Source: Paenibacillus sp. FSL K6-3182 (GTDB lineage Bacteria > Bacillota > Bacilli > Paenibacillales > Paenibacillaceae). Taken from it: a stretch of DNA of 64,000 nucleotides. The notes beneath the pieces are model-generated. The model had not been told where the DNA came from. It worked only from the letters and a program-made list of their open reading frames with translations, and searched no databases. The stretch lies in assembly GCF_037976325.1 (NCBI RefSeq), contig NZ_CP150265.1, positions 696,001-760,000 of the forward strand, read 5' to 3'. Shown here piece by piece: positions 17,493 through 26,266 of the stretch (positions within the stretch are counted from its first letter, which is position 1; the number at the start of each line of letters is the position of its first letter). A program made the translations under genes and the position numbers.

Positions 17493-18215
17493 TTACTTTT
17501 TCTTACCAACAAATATATAATGAAAATTACTGTACAAGTCGAACATCTTTTGGTCAAAATAACCTACTGTCACCGGTTCAAAAGTATCAAAAAGCTGACA
17601 TAAATCCTCTTCATCCTTAACGGTGTAAATTAATTCTTTTACTCCATTTAGTCTATGAGCTTTGTCATCTATAGAAATTTCGTAAATTCTTTCATGATGT
17701 ATCTTTTTTAGATGGTGAGTAATGTAATAGTTTTGTGGTCCCATCATCGTAAAGAAAACATACCCTCCGGGCTTAAGGATTCGATTTAATTCCGAACATA
17801 CAGATTTGAGATGTTGTTCTGTAGGCAAGTAGTATAGAACTTGGTTAGATAAGATGAAATCAAAGTGATTATCAGGGAAATCTAAAGTGGTTGTATCAGG
17901 TTTAATCAAAGAAAAATTATTAATAAGTGACTCGTCAATGTTATTCATTTGAAGATTTCTTGCAACTAAATTTTTAAATGATGGGGCTACGTCGACACCA
18001 TTAACAGAATATCCTTTCTGCATGAAGAAAGCTGCATTATTCCCTGAGCCGCACCCATAATCCAGCACTTTCCCACCCGAAGGAATGTTGTTCTTTAAGA
18101 ACATATTATGGAATCTAATAACCCAATCTGCAGGATATCGTAAAAAAGCTTCCTCTTTCTCATATAAATTTTCATAATTATTGCTATTTACTTCAAAAAC
18201 TTCATTTAGTTTCAT
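17493..18215 (-). CDS. Class I SAM-dependent methyltransferase
   Basis: The 240-residue protein has motif I VLDYGCGSGNNAAFF near residue 50, the acidic loop VNGVDVAP, and motif IV-like FDFILSNQVLYYLP near 127. LNRILKPGGYVFFTM follows, the usual small-molecule methyltransferase order. Start ATG sits behind AAGGAAG. The gene is clearly AT-richer than the sulfurtransferase next door, and it lies alone between an intact sulfurtransferase 3' end and an orphan copy of that end, so it was probably acquired. The substrate cannot be inferred. Confidence 0.88.
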   Translation of the reverse strand: MKLNEVFEVNSNNYENLYEKEEAFLRYPADWVIRFHNMFLKNNIPSGGKVLDYGCGSGNNAAFFMQKGYSVNGVDVAPSFKNLVARNLQMNNIDESLINNFSLIKPDTTTLDFPDNHFDFILSNQVLYYLPTEQHLKSVCSELNRILKPGGYVFFTMMGPQNYYITHHLKKIHHERIYEISIDDKAHRLNGVKELIYTVKDEEDLCQLFDTFEPVTVGYFDQKMFDLYSNFHYIFVGKKK

Positions 18216-19186
18216 TGATACACTTCCTTAAACATAATATTATGGTTATAACAGTATACTATAATAAGTAAAAAAATTAAACAACATAGATTAATCTGTC
18301 TATTCAAATGCAGCCTGTTGCAATGTGTTTGTGTCTTAAAACGGCAATTCGGAACAGGACTTTATATAGAAAGTACATTATAAGATATAGGCCGAATAGC
18401 ATTACGTTCGAATAGCCTCAAAACCTGTTCAGCTATAATTTGCGGCTTATGAGGCAGGAGGAGGGATGGCCGCTGGCGGTCGAAGTAACAGGGAGAGTGT
18501 GTCCCTGTATTATGTCAGGGAGAGAGAATACATGCTCTTGGAGCCGTCCAGCTCAGAGGCTACAAGATGGTAAAGTGAGTTCGGGAACAAAGTACAGAGG
18601 TTCGTTATCCACGGCGGGTTAGGCGACCAACAAAAGTTTGCATAATCGACCTCGGGTCGTTCAGGGATGAGCTGGGGCAGCATTTCTGGCGTGGTTGAGA
18701 CGTAAAAGCGTAAGTATGGCGTGCGGCGTAAGCCCGAAGTCTTTACGGTAAGGCACGGTGTGAGAAGCGTAAAAAGCGTAAACTCTGAGTACATGCCTTT
18801 TTGAAGCTATGTATGCTTTGATGCATTTATTTTTAGATATACATATTTATATTTACTCTTTTTACTCCTTTTACGCTATCCTTTCTGGTGCGGTCTCTAG
18901 GATATCTGTATGTTTTACTCTCGTTTACGCCAAAATCTGTATTTGGTGGGGGAGCTTCTTTCCTGCCATCTGCCGAGCAACTTGGGCTGTACATGCATTC
19001 GCAAGCCGTGTTCCTTTGTCTCCGAACCAATGGCGCTGGCGTGCCGAGTGCTGAGCTTTTGGACTTCGCGGCGGAAGCAACGCCCCAAGATCGCTGTCAT
19101 CAACGGCACAATGAGACCAGAAAATCTTGTTGCTCTGTACATGCTCAGAGTTCCTTCCATGAAACCATTTTCATATGACACATGAC
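18216..19186. other. Intergenic region, no gene recognised
   Basis: About 970 bases. An AT-rich promoter-like part serves the methyltransferase. A GC-richer part (18450-18800) with repeated GCGTAAG-type words and a T-rich part (18830-18930) follow. A 35-codon frame from the ATG at 18466 has a good ribosome site (GGAGGAGGG), but its sequence resembles no known peptide. The mixed composition suggests remnants of older insertions. Confidence 0.4.
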
Positions 19187-19243
19187 AGCTGGAGTGATTG
19201 GAGCTCCAGTCCTGAAAATCCTATTGCCACTGGCGACGAGTAG
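19187..19243 (+). pseudogene. Orphan 3' end of a sulfurtransferase gene (remnant 1)
   Basis: The frame reads SWSDWSSSPENPIATGDE then stop, nearly the same as the last residues of the intact sulfurtransferase (SWSDWSSSKENPVAVGEE). No upstream part of the gene is present. A dispersed hairpin repeat follows, just as after the intact genes. Confidence 0.85.
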
Positions 19244-19252
19244 AACGCTTAA

Positions 19253-19375
19253 TCAGCATAGTAGTATGCAACTTAGAGTACATCGCCTATGTGGCGATGT
19301 ACTTCTTTGCGTTGTGATTTGGGGCTTCGAAGTCAACACGGAGTCAACAATTAATTGCTGAAAGTACTTTGCAAA
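19253..19375. repeat. Dispersed hairpin repeat (copy 4)
   Basis: TAGTATGCAACTTAGAG leads into the arms AGTACATCGCC and GGCGATGTACT with a 5-base loop. Then come AGTCAACACGGAGTCAACAA and the conserved GAAAGTACTTTGC tail. It follows sulfurtransferase remnant 1. Confidence 0.85.
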
Positions 19376-19556
19376 GTTTTTATTGTACATCTCGAATCAA
19401 GTATGCAAAAATCGCCGATGATATGATCAAAAGGAAAGGAGGGAGGCTTTTCAGCTCACCCCTACTGCCTACCAAAAAGCTCCCCGGCCTATTCCGTTGG
19501 CTATTAGTCAGGAGGTATTCTCGCCTTATCATTATTTGATCAAGGAGTGAGATATG

Positions 19557-19628
19557 ATGAATAAGGTACATTTACAACGGCAGAGACCAAAGTCGAGTTC
19601 ATTCCAGCGCTTTTATGAGGGCAGTTGA
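19557..19628 (+). CDS. Candidate leader ORF 1 upstream of ABC-F gene
   Basis: A 23-codon frame starting ATG (alternative ATG 3 bases earlier) behind AAGGAG. It is rich in Gln, Arg, Lys and Ser. Its TGA overlaps the ribosome site of the next small frame, an arrangement that would couple translation of the two. No homology is recognised; it could be a chance frame or the remnant of a longer gene. Confidence 0.35.
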   Translation: MNKVHLQRQRPKSSSFQRFYEGS

Positions 19629-19637
19629 GGAGGTAGC

Positions 19638-19685
19638 ATGGAACTTTGCCCCCCGCCCAGGGATGGGAATACAAATCAATTGTAG
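19638..19685 (+). CDS. Candidate leader peptide with Pro-Pro-Pro
   Basis: A 15-codon frame MELCPPPRDGNTNQL behind a strong GAGGAGG at correct spacing, ending about 100 bases before the ABC-F start. Three consecutive prolines are a known ribosome-stalling motif. ABC-F genes are often controlled by stalling on leader frames, so attenuation is plausible but unproven. Confidence 0.4.
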   Translation: MELCPPPRDGNTNQL

Positions 19686-19787
19686 TTGATTGTAAACAGT
19701 GTTACTCTAACAAAGGTAAACTCAAAACCTATGCTCTTCAATACATCCAATAATAGTCACCATTTCAGTTATAAGAAAGGTAATACT

Positions 19788-21527
19788 ATGATAAAAGTTG
19801 ATAACTTATCCTTCTCATTTCCGCAAAAAGAACTATATAAAAACATTTCGTTTACGTTAGAAGAGGCACAACACTGTGCTTTTATAGGAACAAGTGGCAG
19901 TGGGAAAAGTACATTGATAGATATACTGATGGATCCAGAAAGATATTTGTTCGAGGGCAAATTAGAAATAGATCCGACTTGCAAAATAGGGTATGTAAGT
20001 CAATTTTCACAACTAGACAAAACGAAAGAAACAACAGTTTTTGAATATATAGGGGAAAAATTTATTAAGATACAAAATGAAATAACATCTATTTGTACTG
20101 AAATGGAAACATCATCGGATATTGATTCGTTATTAGAACAGTATCAATTAGCTTTAGACGCATTTGATGCAATCGGTGGGGATGATTTTGAAAGCAACAT
20201 TAATAAGAAACTAAATCAAGCAAACCTCATGAAGCTAAAAGATGTTAGGGTATCTGACCTGAGTGGCGGAGAATTCAAACTTATTCAAGTGATGAAGGAA
20301 ATGCTTAATAGTCCAGACTTAATGATTATGGACGAACCAGATGTGTTTTTAGATTTTGATAACCTAAATGCGCTTAAAAATCTTATTAATTCTCACAAAG
20401 GAATACTGCTAGTTGTTACGCACAACCGATATCTATTGAATCATTGTTTCAACAAAATTATACACCTTGAAAACACGGAGATCCAAGAGTTTGATGGGCG
20501 ATATATTGATTATAACTTCTCATTACTTCAGACTAAAGTTGAGTTGCAAGAACTCGCAATCGCTGATGATGAAGAAATTAAGAGAAACGATAAAACAATC
20601 GTTAATCTTAGAGTTATCGCAACTTATAATTCACATGCATCTAGAGGGAAAGCGTTAAAAGCTAGAGTTAGGTTTCAAGAAAGATTGGAAGCGCGTAGAA
20701 TTAAAATGCCATTTGTCGCTATTAAGCAACCGAATATTAGTTTTGGTATTGATAATGAAATTGAAGACACCATTGTTGTAAATGTTAATAATTATAGTGT
20801 TGCCTTTGATGAGTTGCTTTTAGACAATGTTAACTTTGAGATAAAATCGACAGATAAAGTAGCCATTATTGGTGCGAACGGTACCGGGAAAACGACTTTA
20901 CTCCGAGATATCTTTAAAAATAATCATGAATCAATTGAAATAAATGCTGATGTTAAAGTGGCTTATTTAAGTCAGATTCAAGGCGAAATGCTAAAGGATT
21001 CTAATACCATACTAGAAGAATTCATCGATGCTGGGTTTAAAACTTATGATGAGGTTAGATCGTATCTTTCAAACTATGGTTTTGAAGGAGAAATCGTTAA
21101 TCAAAAGATAGAAGCTTTATCTGGTGGAGAAAAAAACTTGCTTCAATTAGCTAAAGTTTCAGCCAGTAAAGCAAACGTATTGCTTCTTGATGAACCGACA
21201 AGCCATTTAGACACCTATACACAAATCGCACTGGAGAAAGCCATTGAAGACTATAAAGGCGCGATTCTCATGATTTCTCACGATTTCTATACTGTTGTAA
21301 ATGGTATGGATTATGTTTTAATCATTGACGATAAGTCGATTAGAAAAATGAGTATGCCAGAATTTAGACAGATGATTTATGCTAGTCATTTTGATAAAGG
21401 CTATCTTGAAGCTGAACAAAATAAAAAATCAGTTGAAATGAAAATAGAATTGGCTTTAAAAGATACTAATTTTGAACTTGCAAAAGTATTGGTTGATGAA
21501 CTTGAAGAGCTGATTAAGTTGCTTTAA
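19788..21527 (+). CDS. ABC-F family ATPase (ribosome-acting, possible resistance factor)
   Basis: The 579-residue soluble protein has two ABC domains and no membrane helices, so it acts on the ribosome rather than as a transporter. Domain 1 has Walker A GTSGSGKST (residues 34-42), signature LSGGEFKLIQV and Walker B LMIMDEPDVFLD. Domain 2 has GANGTGKTT near 362, LSGGEKNLLQL and LLLDEPTSHLD. Between them lies a charged linker rich in Lys/Arg, the part that reaches the ribosome in this family. The start is the ATG behind AAGAAAGG; an in-frame ATG 102 bases upstream has no ribosome site. The gene is strongly AT-rich, hence probably transferred. It may protect ribosomes from an antibiotic or resolve stalls; which one cannot be told. 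Confidence 0.88.
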   Translation: MIKVDNLSFSFPQKELYKNISFTLEEAQHCAFIGTSGSGKSTLIDILMDPERYLFEGKLEIDPTCKIGYVSQFSQLDKTKETTVFEYIGEKFIKIQNEITSICTEMETSSDIDSLLEQYQLALDAFDAIGGDDFESNINKKLNQANLMKLKDVRVSDLSGGEFKLIQVMKEMLNSPDLMIMDEPDVFLDFDNLNALKNLINSHKGILLVVTHNRYLLNHCFNKIIHLENTEIQEFDGRYIDYNFSLLQTKVELQELAIADDEEIKRNDKTIVNLRVIATYNSHASRGKALKARVRFQERLEARRIKMPFVAIKQPNISFGIDNEIEDTIVVNVNNYSVAFDELLLDNVNFEIKSTDKVAIIGANGTGKTTLLRDIFKNNHESIEINADVKVAYLSQIQGEMLKDSNTILEEFIDAGFKTYDEVRSYLSNYGFEGEIVNQKIEALSGGEKNLLQLAKVSASKANVLLLDEPTSHLDTYTQIALEKAIEDYKGAILMISHDFYTVVNGMDYVLIIDDKSIRKMSMPEFRQMIYASHFDKGYLEAEQNKKSVEMKIELALKDTNFELAKVLVDELEELIKLL

Positions 21528-21696
21528 ATGAAAACCCTTTGTTTGAAATGATTACAAGAATCAATTTGTTGTACTGGGAATTATCGCTACTCTGGAACCA
21601 CCCAACTAGAAAGTGAAGTCAGTAACAGCGAATATTGCTAAAGTGAATTAGTCCGAGTTCAACGATGAAACATGATGTTGGTGGAAATGCATTAAT

Positions 21697-21735
21697 AAAA
21701 AGACACTGATGGATAGAATCTCAGTGTCTTTTTAC
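21697..21735 (+). terminator. Terminator downstream of ABC-F gene
   Basis: The arms AAAAAGACACTGA and TCAGTGTCTTTTT surround an 11-base loop; the right arm supplies the T run. Confidence 0.85.
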
Positions 21736-21795
21736 TGGATTGGTTTCTTGATAGCTCTTGCCGTGGTCAGTGGTTCACTTACAGTAACTTAACGA

Positions 21796-21904
21796 CAAAT
21801 AAGCCGCCATGCAGCCCGAGGGTCATGGCGGCTTATTGTTTTTATTCGAATTCAACCTCATGTCAACAACGCCGTTCTGACATTTGCCTTGAAAGTACTT
21901 ACGT
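21796..21904. repeat. Divergent member of dispersed hairpin repeat (copy 9)
   Basis: The hairpin arms AATAAGCCGCCATG and CATGGCGGCTTATT differ from the usual TACATCGCC stem, but the layout is kept. The flank TTCAACCTCATGTCAACAA and a GAAAGTACTTAC tail match copies 3 and 4. This keeps base pairing while changing sequence. Confidence 0.6.
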
Positions 21905-21906
21905 AA

Positions 21907-22281
21907 TTATAGAAAATTAACCTTGACTATATCCCTGCCGATGAGAGTTCCCCAACGGTCATAAACCGATGCATCGATATTGTAAGTTCCGCCTGCCAGC
22001 ACGAGCTTTGTACTATTTGTTAACGTATGATGAATGTCGTATCCGCTGGTCGGCACGTTGAGCAAACCCGAATAGTAGGTCCTTGATCCGTTGTTTATCT
22101 CCTGTATGCGGAACTCGTACTGGTAACCTCCGGTCGGCTTTGTAATACCGATATAATCCGGAACCGCGCCGAAGCTATTCGGATACGGGTTAAACACAAA
22201 GACCCCATTGGCCGCGCTCGCTTGGGAAGCGATCCCGAGCAGCAAACCGATGACCATGACAAGCGAAAATATCTTCTTCAT
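21907..22281 (-). CDS. Small secreted protein, unknown function
   Basis: 124 residues with a clear signal peptide (residues 1-23, cleavage after SQASA). The mature part of about 100 residues is rich in Tyr, Gly, Asn and Thr, with beta-strand-like alternation (YEFRIQEINNGSRTYYSG, KLVLAGGTYNIDASVYD). No cysteines are seen. Start ATG follows AGGAGG. The family is not recognised; a small immunoglobulin-like or matrix-type secreted domain is possible. It stands alone, with the divergent repeat hairpin just beyond its stop. Confidence 0.65.
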   Translation of the reverse strand: MKKIFSLVMVIGLLLGIASQASAANGVFVFNPYPNSFGAVPDYIGITKPTGGYQYEFRIQEINNGSRTYYSGLLNVPTSGYDIHHTLTNSTKLVLAGGTYNIDASVYDRWGTLIGRDIVKVNFL

Positions 22282-22370
22282 TATTCATTCCTCCTAGTAA
22301 GGTTCGTCTTACCCGTTCCGGCCGAAATGGGTATGTACCTTTGCAGAGAGCTCTCGCAATGAATATATCA

Positions 22371-23111
22371 TCAATTAACAGAAGTAACTATATTTAGAAT
22401 CTTGAATTGTATGTCTATTTCTATCGGATTTTTTTCTATTAAAAGAAGGTTGCCCATCCCGAGACTTAATGCAGCAAACGCGGTAAACAGATGTACTCTC
22501 ATAAAGTTAGCCAGATTGAAGCGGCTTTCTGGAGAACGAACGAACAGCGGACGACCTTTTGCAAGCCCGGTAATGTTCTCGCCTGAATAGTAGCCGTAGC
22601 TCAGCAAGCCGCCGCCATCAGCGTCTGCTTCCAGCGCTTTGTTGAACAGGATGCTGAATAACTGGTTCATATCGGCTTTTAACCCCATTGCTTCATAAAA
22701 TTCACGGAACAAGCCGAGCCATGCATTTATATCGTTGGAGCAGTTGTTAGTAAGAATCATGCCGACAGGGCTGCCATCAGGTGTAGTCACGATGTCAATC
22801 TCAGGGTAAACCGTGGACAAATCTTTCTCCAGTACAATCATGGCAAAAATCGACGTACCTACCGAAATGTTGCCATTACGCTTTTTTACACTATTCGTAG
22901 CGACCATGCCTGTTCCGGCATCGCCTTCTTGAGGACATAGCGGAATACCTGCTTGCAGGCTGCCTGATGGATCTAATAGTCGGGCACCAGCTTCATTGAG
23001 ATAACCAGCATGTTCACCAGCAGTATAAACTTTAGGTAAAATATCTTTAAGATTCCAAGGGTAGCCTTTATCGAATTTTTCCAGTTTATACAATAAATGA
23101 GCAAGTAAACC
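22371..23111 (-). pseudogene. Fragment of FGGY-family carbohydrate kinase gene
   Basis: An internal piece of a xylulokinase-like kinase. YPWNLKDILPKVYTAGEHAGYLNEAG, the phosphate region EGDAGTGMVATNSVKKRNGNISVGTSIFAMIVLEK, CSNDINAWLGLFREF and a degenerating VHLFTAFAALSLGMG are recognisable. About 200 N-terminal residues are missing: homology runs a little upstream of the TTG at 23093 and then ends at a stop. The C-terminal third is lost as well, ending in unrelated residues. It cannot encode an active kinase. It shows that this locus has been rearranged. Confidence 0.8.
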
Positions 23112-23400
23112 ACTGTCAATAGTTTAGGTACAAAGAATTACTGAATTAAGGAAGTCCACATGGAATTTGGATACAGAAGCTGGTTTGTTCCACTTTTGAC
23201 CGTTCACACTCCTTTTAAACTCTAACTATCTTATTTCGTAGTGACTACCATGGAGCAACTATCCTTACCACAACTCACGTTCACGAAAAGGGTTCAGGGT
23301 TTTAAGTCACGAATATGATAGATGTACCAAAAATTTCTATAGCTGGTTTGGTGAACTAGGATTAAAGAGAAATATCATAGAAATAAGTAGGTGAGGCATA
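23112..23400. other. Intergenic region, no gene recognised
   Basis: AT-rich sequence between the kinase fragment and the phosphotransferase gene. No convincing promoter, hairpin or reading frame was found. Confidence 0.4.
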
Positions 23401-24207
23401 GTGACTCAGGAAGAAGTGTTAAAAGGCGGAAATGTTAATCACATTGTCCGTAGGGAAAATACTGTTCTCCGTCCCACAGGTTATTGGAGCCCGTGTGTTC
23501 ATGAGCTTCTTAAACATCTAGAGAAGCAAGGCTTTGAGGGAGCACCAAGTTTTCTCGGAATCGACGATTCTGATCGTGAAATACTAACATTCATTTCAGG
23601 GGAAGTTCCAGGGAATGAGTACCCTGAGCTTGAGCCTTACATGTGGTCGGATGAAACGCTTGTAGGTTTAGCACGTCTTTTACGCCAGTTTCATGATGCG
23701 ACTGCAGGATCAACTCTCATGACGAAGAGCAAATGGCAGCTTAGTTATGTCAATGAACGTGAGCACGAAGTGATATGCCATAATGACGCTGCATTGTACA
23801 ATGTGGTCTTTCAAAAGGGGATTCCTGTGGGGCTCATTGATTTTGATATGGCTGGTCCAGGTCCACGTATGTGGGACATTGCTTATTCACTCTATACATC
23901 GGTTCCGCTTGCGAGCTTCGAGCCTGACCATTCTTCGGGAAAAACGGTGAAGTACCAATCGGATATACACGCTACGGAGCGCCGTAAACGAATTCATTTG
24001 TTTTTTGAATCGTATGGAACTCCCGTCCCCAATGAACTGAGTCAGTGGATTATTCAACGATTGACTACAATGTGCGATACGTTGAGAAATGGCGCTGCCG
24101 AAGGGAATCTTGCCTTTAAAAAAATGGTTGATGAGGGACACTTGGCTCACTATGAGAGCGAGATTCGATTTGTAGCAGATCATTTCAATGATTGGATAAA
24201 GAACTAA
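23401..24207 (+). CDS. APH-like phosphotransferase
   Basis: The 268-residue protein is related to aminoglycoside/choline phosphotransferases (protein-kinase fold). The catalytic loop ICHNDAALYNVVF near residue 124 has the His-x-Asp-x(4)-Asn pattern, and the magnesium motif IDFDMAGPGPRMWDIAY follows. The nucleotide-binding N-lobe is short. The GTG start follows GGTGAGG. The substrate is unknown; many members act on metabolites, so antibiotic resistance should not be assumed. Two weak hairpins downstream may terminate it. A relative with a different sequence lies at 32671. Confidence 0.82.
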   Translation: MTQEEVLKGGNVNHIVRRENTVLRPTGYWSPCVHELLKHLEKQGFEGAPSFLGIDDSDREILTFISGEVPGNEYPELEPYMWSDETLVGLARLLRQFHDATAGSTLMTKSKWQLSYVNEREHEVICHNDAALYNVVFQKGIPVGLIDFDMAGPGPRMWDIAYSLYTSVPLASFEPDHSSGKTVKYQSDIHATERRKRIHLFFESYGTPVPNELSQWIIQRLTTMCDTLRNGAAEGNLAFKKMVDEGHLAHYESEIRFVADHFNDWIKN

Positions 24208-24250
24208 ATATTATGCTAACAGTTCACGATAAAACATATCGAGATCAAAG

Positions 24251-24283
24251 AAAGGGCCACCCCGCAAAAGGATGGCCTTAAAA
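24251..24283 (+). terminator. Possible terminator after phosphotransferase
   Basis: The imperfect arms GGGCCACCC and GGATGGCC with a short A-rich loop are followed by TTAAAAC. There is no clean T run, so the call is tentative. Confidence 0.4.
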
Positions 24284-24314
24284 CTTGCCGTTATAGATAT
24301 TGCAGTGAACCGTA

Positions 24315-24344
24315 TCAAAGGCACCTAGTCGGGTGCCTTTTGAT
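24315..24344. terminator. Bidirectional terminator by TetR gene
   Basis: The arms CAAAGGCACC and GGGTGCCTTTTG surround TAGTC at the end of the minus-strand TetR gene. T-rich sequence lies on both sides. Confidence 0.7.
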
Positions 24345-24946
24345 TATTTTCCTACATACTTAACCGAATAAATATGCGTTTTCGTTAAATCAATCACTTC
24401 CTGGATAAATCCCTCCCGAGATTCCTTGAAATCAGTCTTGATCCAATTCAGAATGAGTCCGTAAAAGCCATAGGCTGTATAACGCTTAAAATAATCCATG
24501 TTGACGGGGATGTTATTAATCGTTTCAAAAATAAATTGTTCCTTATAGATCTTTAGAATGGTTTGAGGGAATCCCGTGTGCAATCCTGGTAAAGTATCAT
24601 CGTATTTTATCAGCTCAAAAAAATCCCGGTGTTGATAAATGTAGGAAACGATATTAAAGGACGGTGCGTTGAGTCTTTCCGTGTATACTTTGTGTCCAGG
24701 AACATATGGTTTTCCTACGGAATCTTCCAACCCCTGAAACATAGAAGTAAGTAAATCTTCAGCTAATTTAATTTTATCTTGGTAATGTACATAGAAAGTA
24801 CTACGGTTATAGGAGGCTGTATCTACAATGTCCTTTACAGAAACGAGATGGTAACCCTTCTCTTTTATTAGTTTTATAAAGGCTGATTTTAGATGTTCTT
24901 CTGTTCGATTTCTTCGCTCAGATGTCACGTTTTGTTCATCACTCAT
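24344..24946 (-). CDS. TetR/AcrR family transcriptional regulator
   Basis: The 200-residue protein has an N-terminal helix-turn-helix (about residues 12-58: TEEHLKSAFIKLIKEKGYHLVSVKDIVDTASYNRSTFYVHYQDK in short) and an all-helical ligand domain that ends with an extended tail. RSTFYVHYQDK is the classic TetR recognition end. Start ATG follows GAGGAGAT. It is divergent from the SDR gene. The 200-base gap between them contains a TGTCTA/TAGACA inverted repeat, so this regulator probably controls itself and the oxidoreductase. The inducer is unknown. Confidence 0.88.
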   Translation of the reverse strand: MSDEQNVTSERRNRTEEHLKSAFIKLIKEKGYHLVSVKDIVDTASYNRSTFYVHYQDKIKLAEDLLTSMFQGLEDSVGKPYVPGHKVYTERLNAPSFNIVSYIYQHRDFFELIKYDDTLPGLHTGFPQTILKIYKEQFIFETINNIPVNMDYFKRYTAYGFYGLILNWIKTDFKESREGFIQEVIDLTKTHIYSVKYVGK

Positions 24947-24984
24947 AAAAATATCTCCTCGTAAAAAGACGATTTTGATGTAAG

Positions 24985-25001
24985 TGTCTACTAGTTAGAC
25001 A
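24985..25001. promoter_or_regulatory. Likely TetR operator between tetR-like and SDR genes
   Basis: A palindrome with arms TGTCTA and TAGACA around CTAGT lies in the divergent intergenic region, 39 bases before the TetR start and about 150 before the SDR start. Confidence 0.55.
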
Positions 25002-25147
25002 TATATTAATACTTTAATGATTGTTAAATGTGAACAAAAAACTACAATTAAGATGAGAACAAAATAGTACAAATATTTTATTAATGAATGTTAATTAATA
25101 AAAACACAAATAGTACTATTAAAAATATTGTACTGGAGGATTCATCG

Positions 25148-25885
25148 ATGGGCAAACTACAAAACAAGGTAGCTGTGATTACTGGGGGAGCATCCGGAAT
25201 CGGTGCAGCTACAGCACGTTTATTCGTTTTAGAAGGAGCCAAAGTGGTTCTTGTTGATTTAAATGAAGAAAAAGGAAAGGCGTTCGAGAACGAGTTAAAG
25301 GCGCTTAATGCTGAAGCATTATTTATTAAAGCAAATATTACAAGTGAAGAAGAAGTCGCCAATATCTTCAAACAAACCGTTGAAGCCTTCGGCAAAGTGG
25401 ATGTTGTATTCAACAATGCAGGGATTGGGCGCGTTCATCCTTCGCATGATTTGGAGTACTCCGAGTGGCGCAACACAGTAAATGTCGACTTGGATGGCGT
25501 CTTCCTGGTAGCACGTGAAGCCATCCGCGAAATGTTAAAAATGGGCGGAGGTACGATAGTAAATACGGCGTCTATGTACGGCTGGGTTGGTTCGCCCGGC
25601 TCGGCAGCCTATAATGCGGCAAAAGGCGGCGTGATTAATTTGACTCGCTCTCTTGCTCTTGAATATGCAGAACAAAATATCCGCATTAACTCATTATGCC
25701 CAGGTTTCATTGACACACCCATTATTCCCGAAGAAAGTAAACAAGTATTAGCCGGACTCACTCCGATGAAGCGCCTCGGTAAAGCGGAAGAAATGGCAAA
25801 AGCCGTACTTTTCATGGCATGCGATGACTCATCATTTATGACTGGAAATAGCTTAACCGTTGATGGCGGATATACAGCTCAATAA
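25148..25885 (+). CDS. Short-chain dehydrogenase/reductase
   Basis: The 245-residue classical SDR has the nucleotide motif TGGASGIGAATA (residues 12-23), NNAG near 89, and a Ser/Tyr/Lys active site in NTASMYGWVGSPGSAAYNAAKGG. It ends with the family close MTGNSLTVDGGYTAQ. The start is the ATG behind CTGGAGGA; an upstream in-frame ATG is ignored. Asp near residue 37 after the second strand (VVLVDLNEE) suggests NAD over NADP. It is divergent from the TetR gene. A broken second SDR gene lies just downstream. Substrate unknown. Confidence 0.9.
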   Translation: MGKLQNKVAVITGGASGIGAATARLFVLEGAKVVLVDLNEEKGKAFENELKALNAEALFIKANITSEEEVANIFKQTVEAFGKVDVVFNNAGIGRVHPSHDLEYSEWRNTVNVDLDGVFLVAREAIREMLKMGGGTIVNTASMYGWVGSPGSAAYNAAKGGVINLTRSLALEYAEQNIRINSLCPGFIDTPIIPEESKQVLAGLTPMKRLGKAEEMAKAVLFMACDDSSFMTGNSLTVDGGYTAQ

Positions 25886-25934
25886 CAGTTCTAAACATGC
25901 AGTGATTAGCATGACCAAAGTTTCAAGCTCAAAA

Positions 25935-26093
25935 ATGGGAAAATTAGTAGAAAGAGTAGCCGTTATTACATGAGCGGCTCAAGGCATGGGCGCTATGCAT
26001 GCACATGAATTTGTCGAAGAGGATGCAAAGGGTTGGCGTCATAGACATCAAAAGCAGGCCGGCCAACAGCTGGCAGATGAGCTAGGCAGATAG
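25935..26093 (+). pseudogene. Broken SDR gene start
   Basis: The frame begins MGKLVERVAVIT, then a TGA replaces the first Gly of the nucleotide-binding motif. It resumes AAQGMGAMHAHEFVEEDAK, after which a +1-type shift is needed to read VGVIDIK. The gene breaks off into the sulfurtransferase remnant. This is a second SDR paralogue inactivated by nonsense, frameshift and truncation. Confidence 0.75.
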
Positions 26094-26096
26094 ATT

Positions 26097-26135
26097 TCTT
26101 ACAGTGAGAATTCTATTGCGACTGGGGAAGAGTAG
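26097..26135 (+). pseudogene. Orphan 3' end of a sulfurtransferase gene (remnant 2)
   Basis: The frame SYSENSIATGEE then stop matches the C-terminal end of the sulfurtransferases (compare SKENPVAVGEE and SPENPIATGDE). It is fused directly to the broken SDR gene and followed by the dispersed repeat. Confidence 0.75.
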
Positions 26136-26149
26136 AAGGCTTAAGCAGA

Positions 26150-26200
26150 CATATAGTATGTAATTTGGAGTACATCGCTCATGTGGCGATGTACTCTTTT
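26150..26200. repeat. Dispersed hairpin repeat (copy 5)
   Basis: ATAGTATGTAATTTGGAG leads into the arms GAGTACATCGC and GCGATGTACTC with a 7-base loop. The TCAAC flank is not preserved. It follows sulfurtransferase remnant 2. Confidence 0.8.
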
Positions 26201-26266
26201 GCTTGTATTCCATATTCAGGCCCTACCTCACGCGCGAGAAGCAACGGGAATATCCCTCGAGTAGTC

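Noticed and set aside
18420..18800. Group II intron or small-gene remnant (35-codon frame at 18466)
   Set aside because: No domain V hairpin or reverse-transcriptase frame could be recognised, and the peptide has no known relative.
23401..24207. Calling the phosphotransferase an aminoglycoside kinase
   Set aside because: Only the general kinase-fold motifs are visible; no substrate-specific residues of known resistance enzymes were identified.
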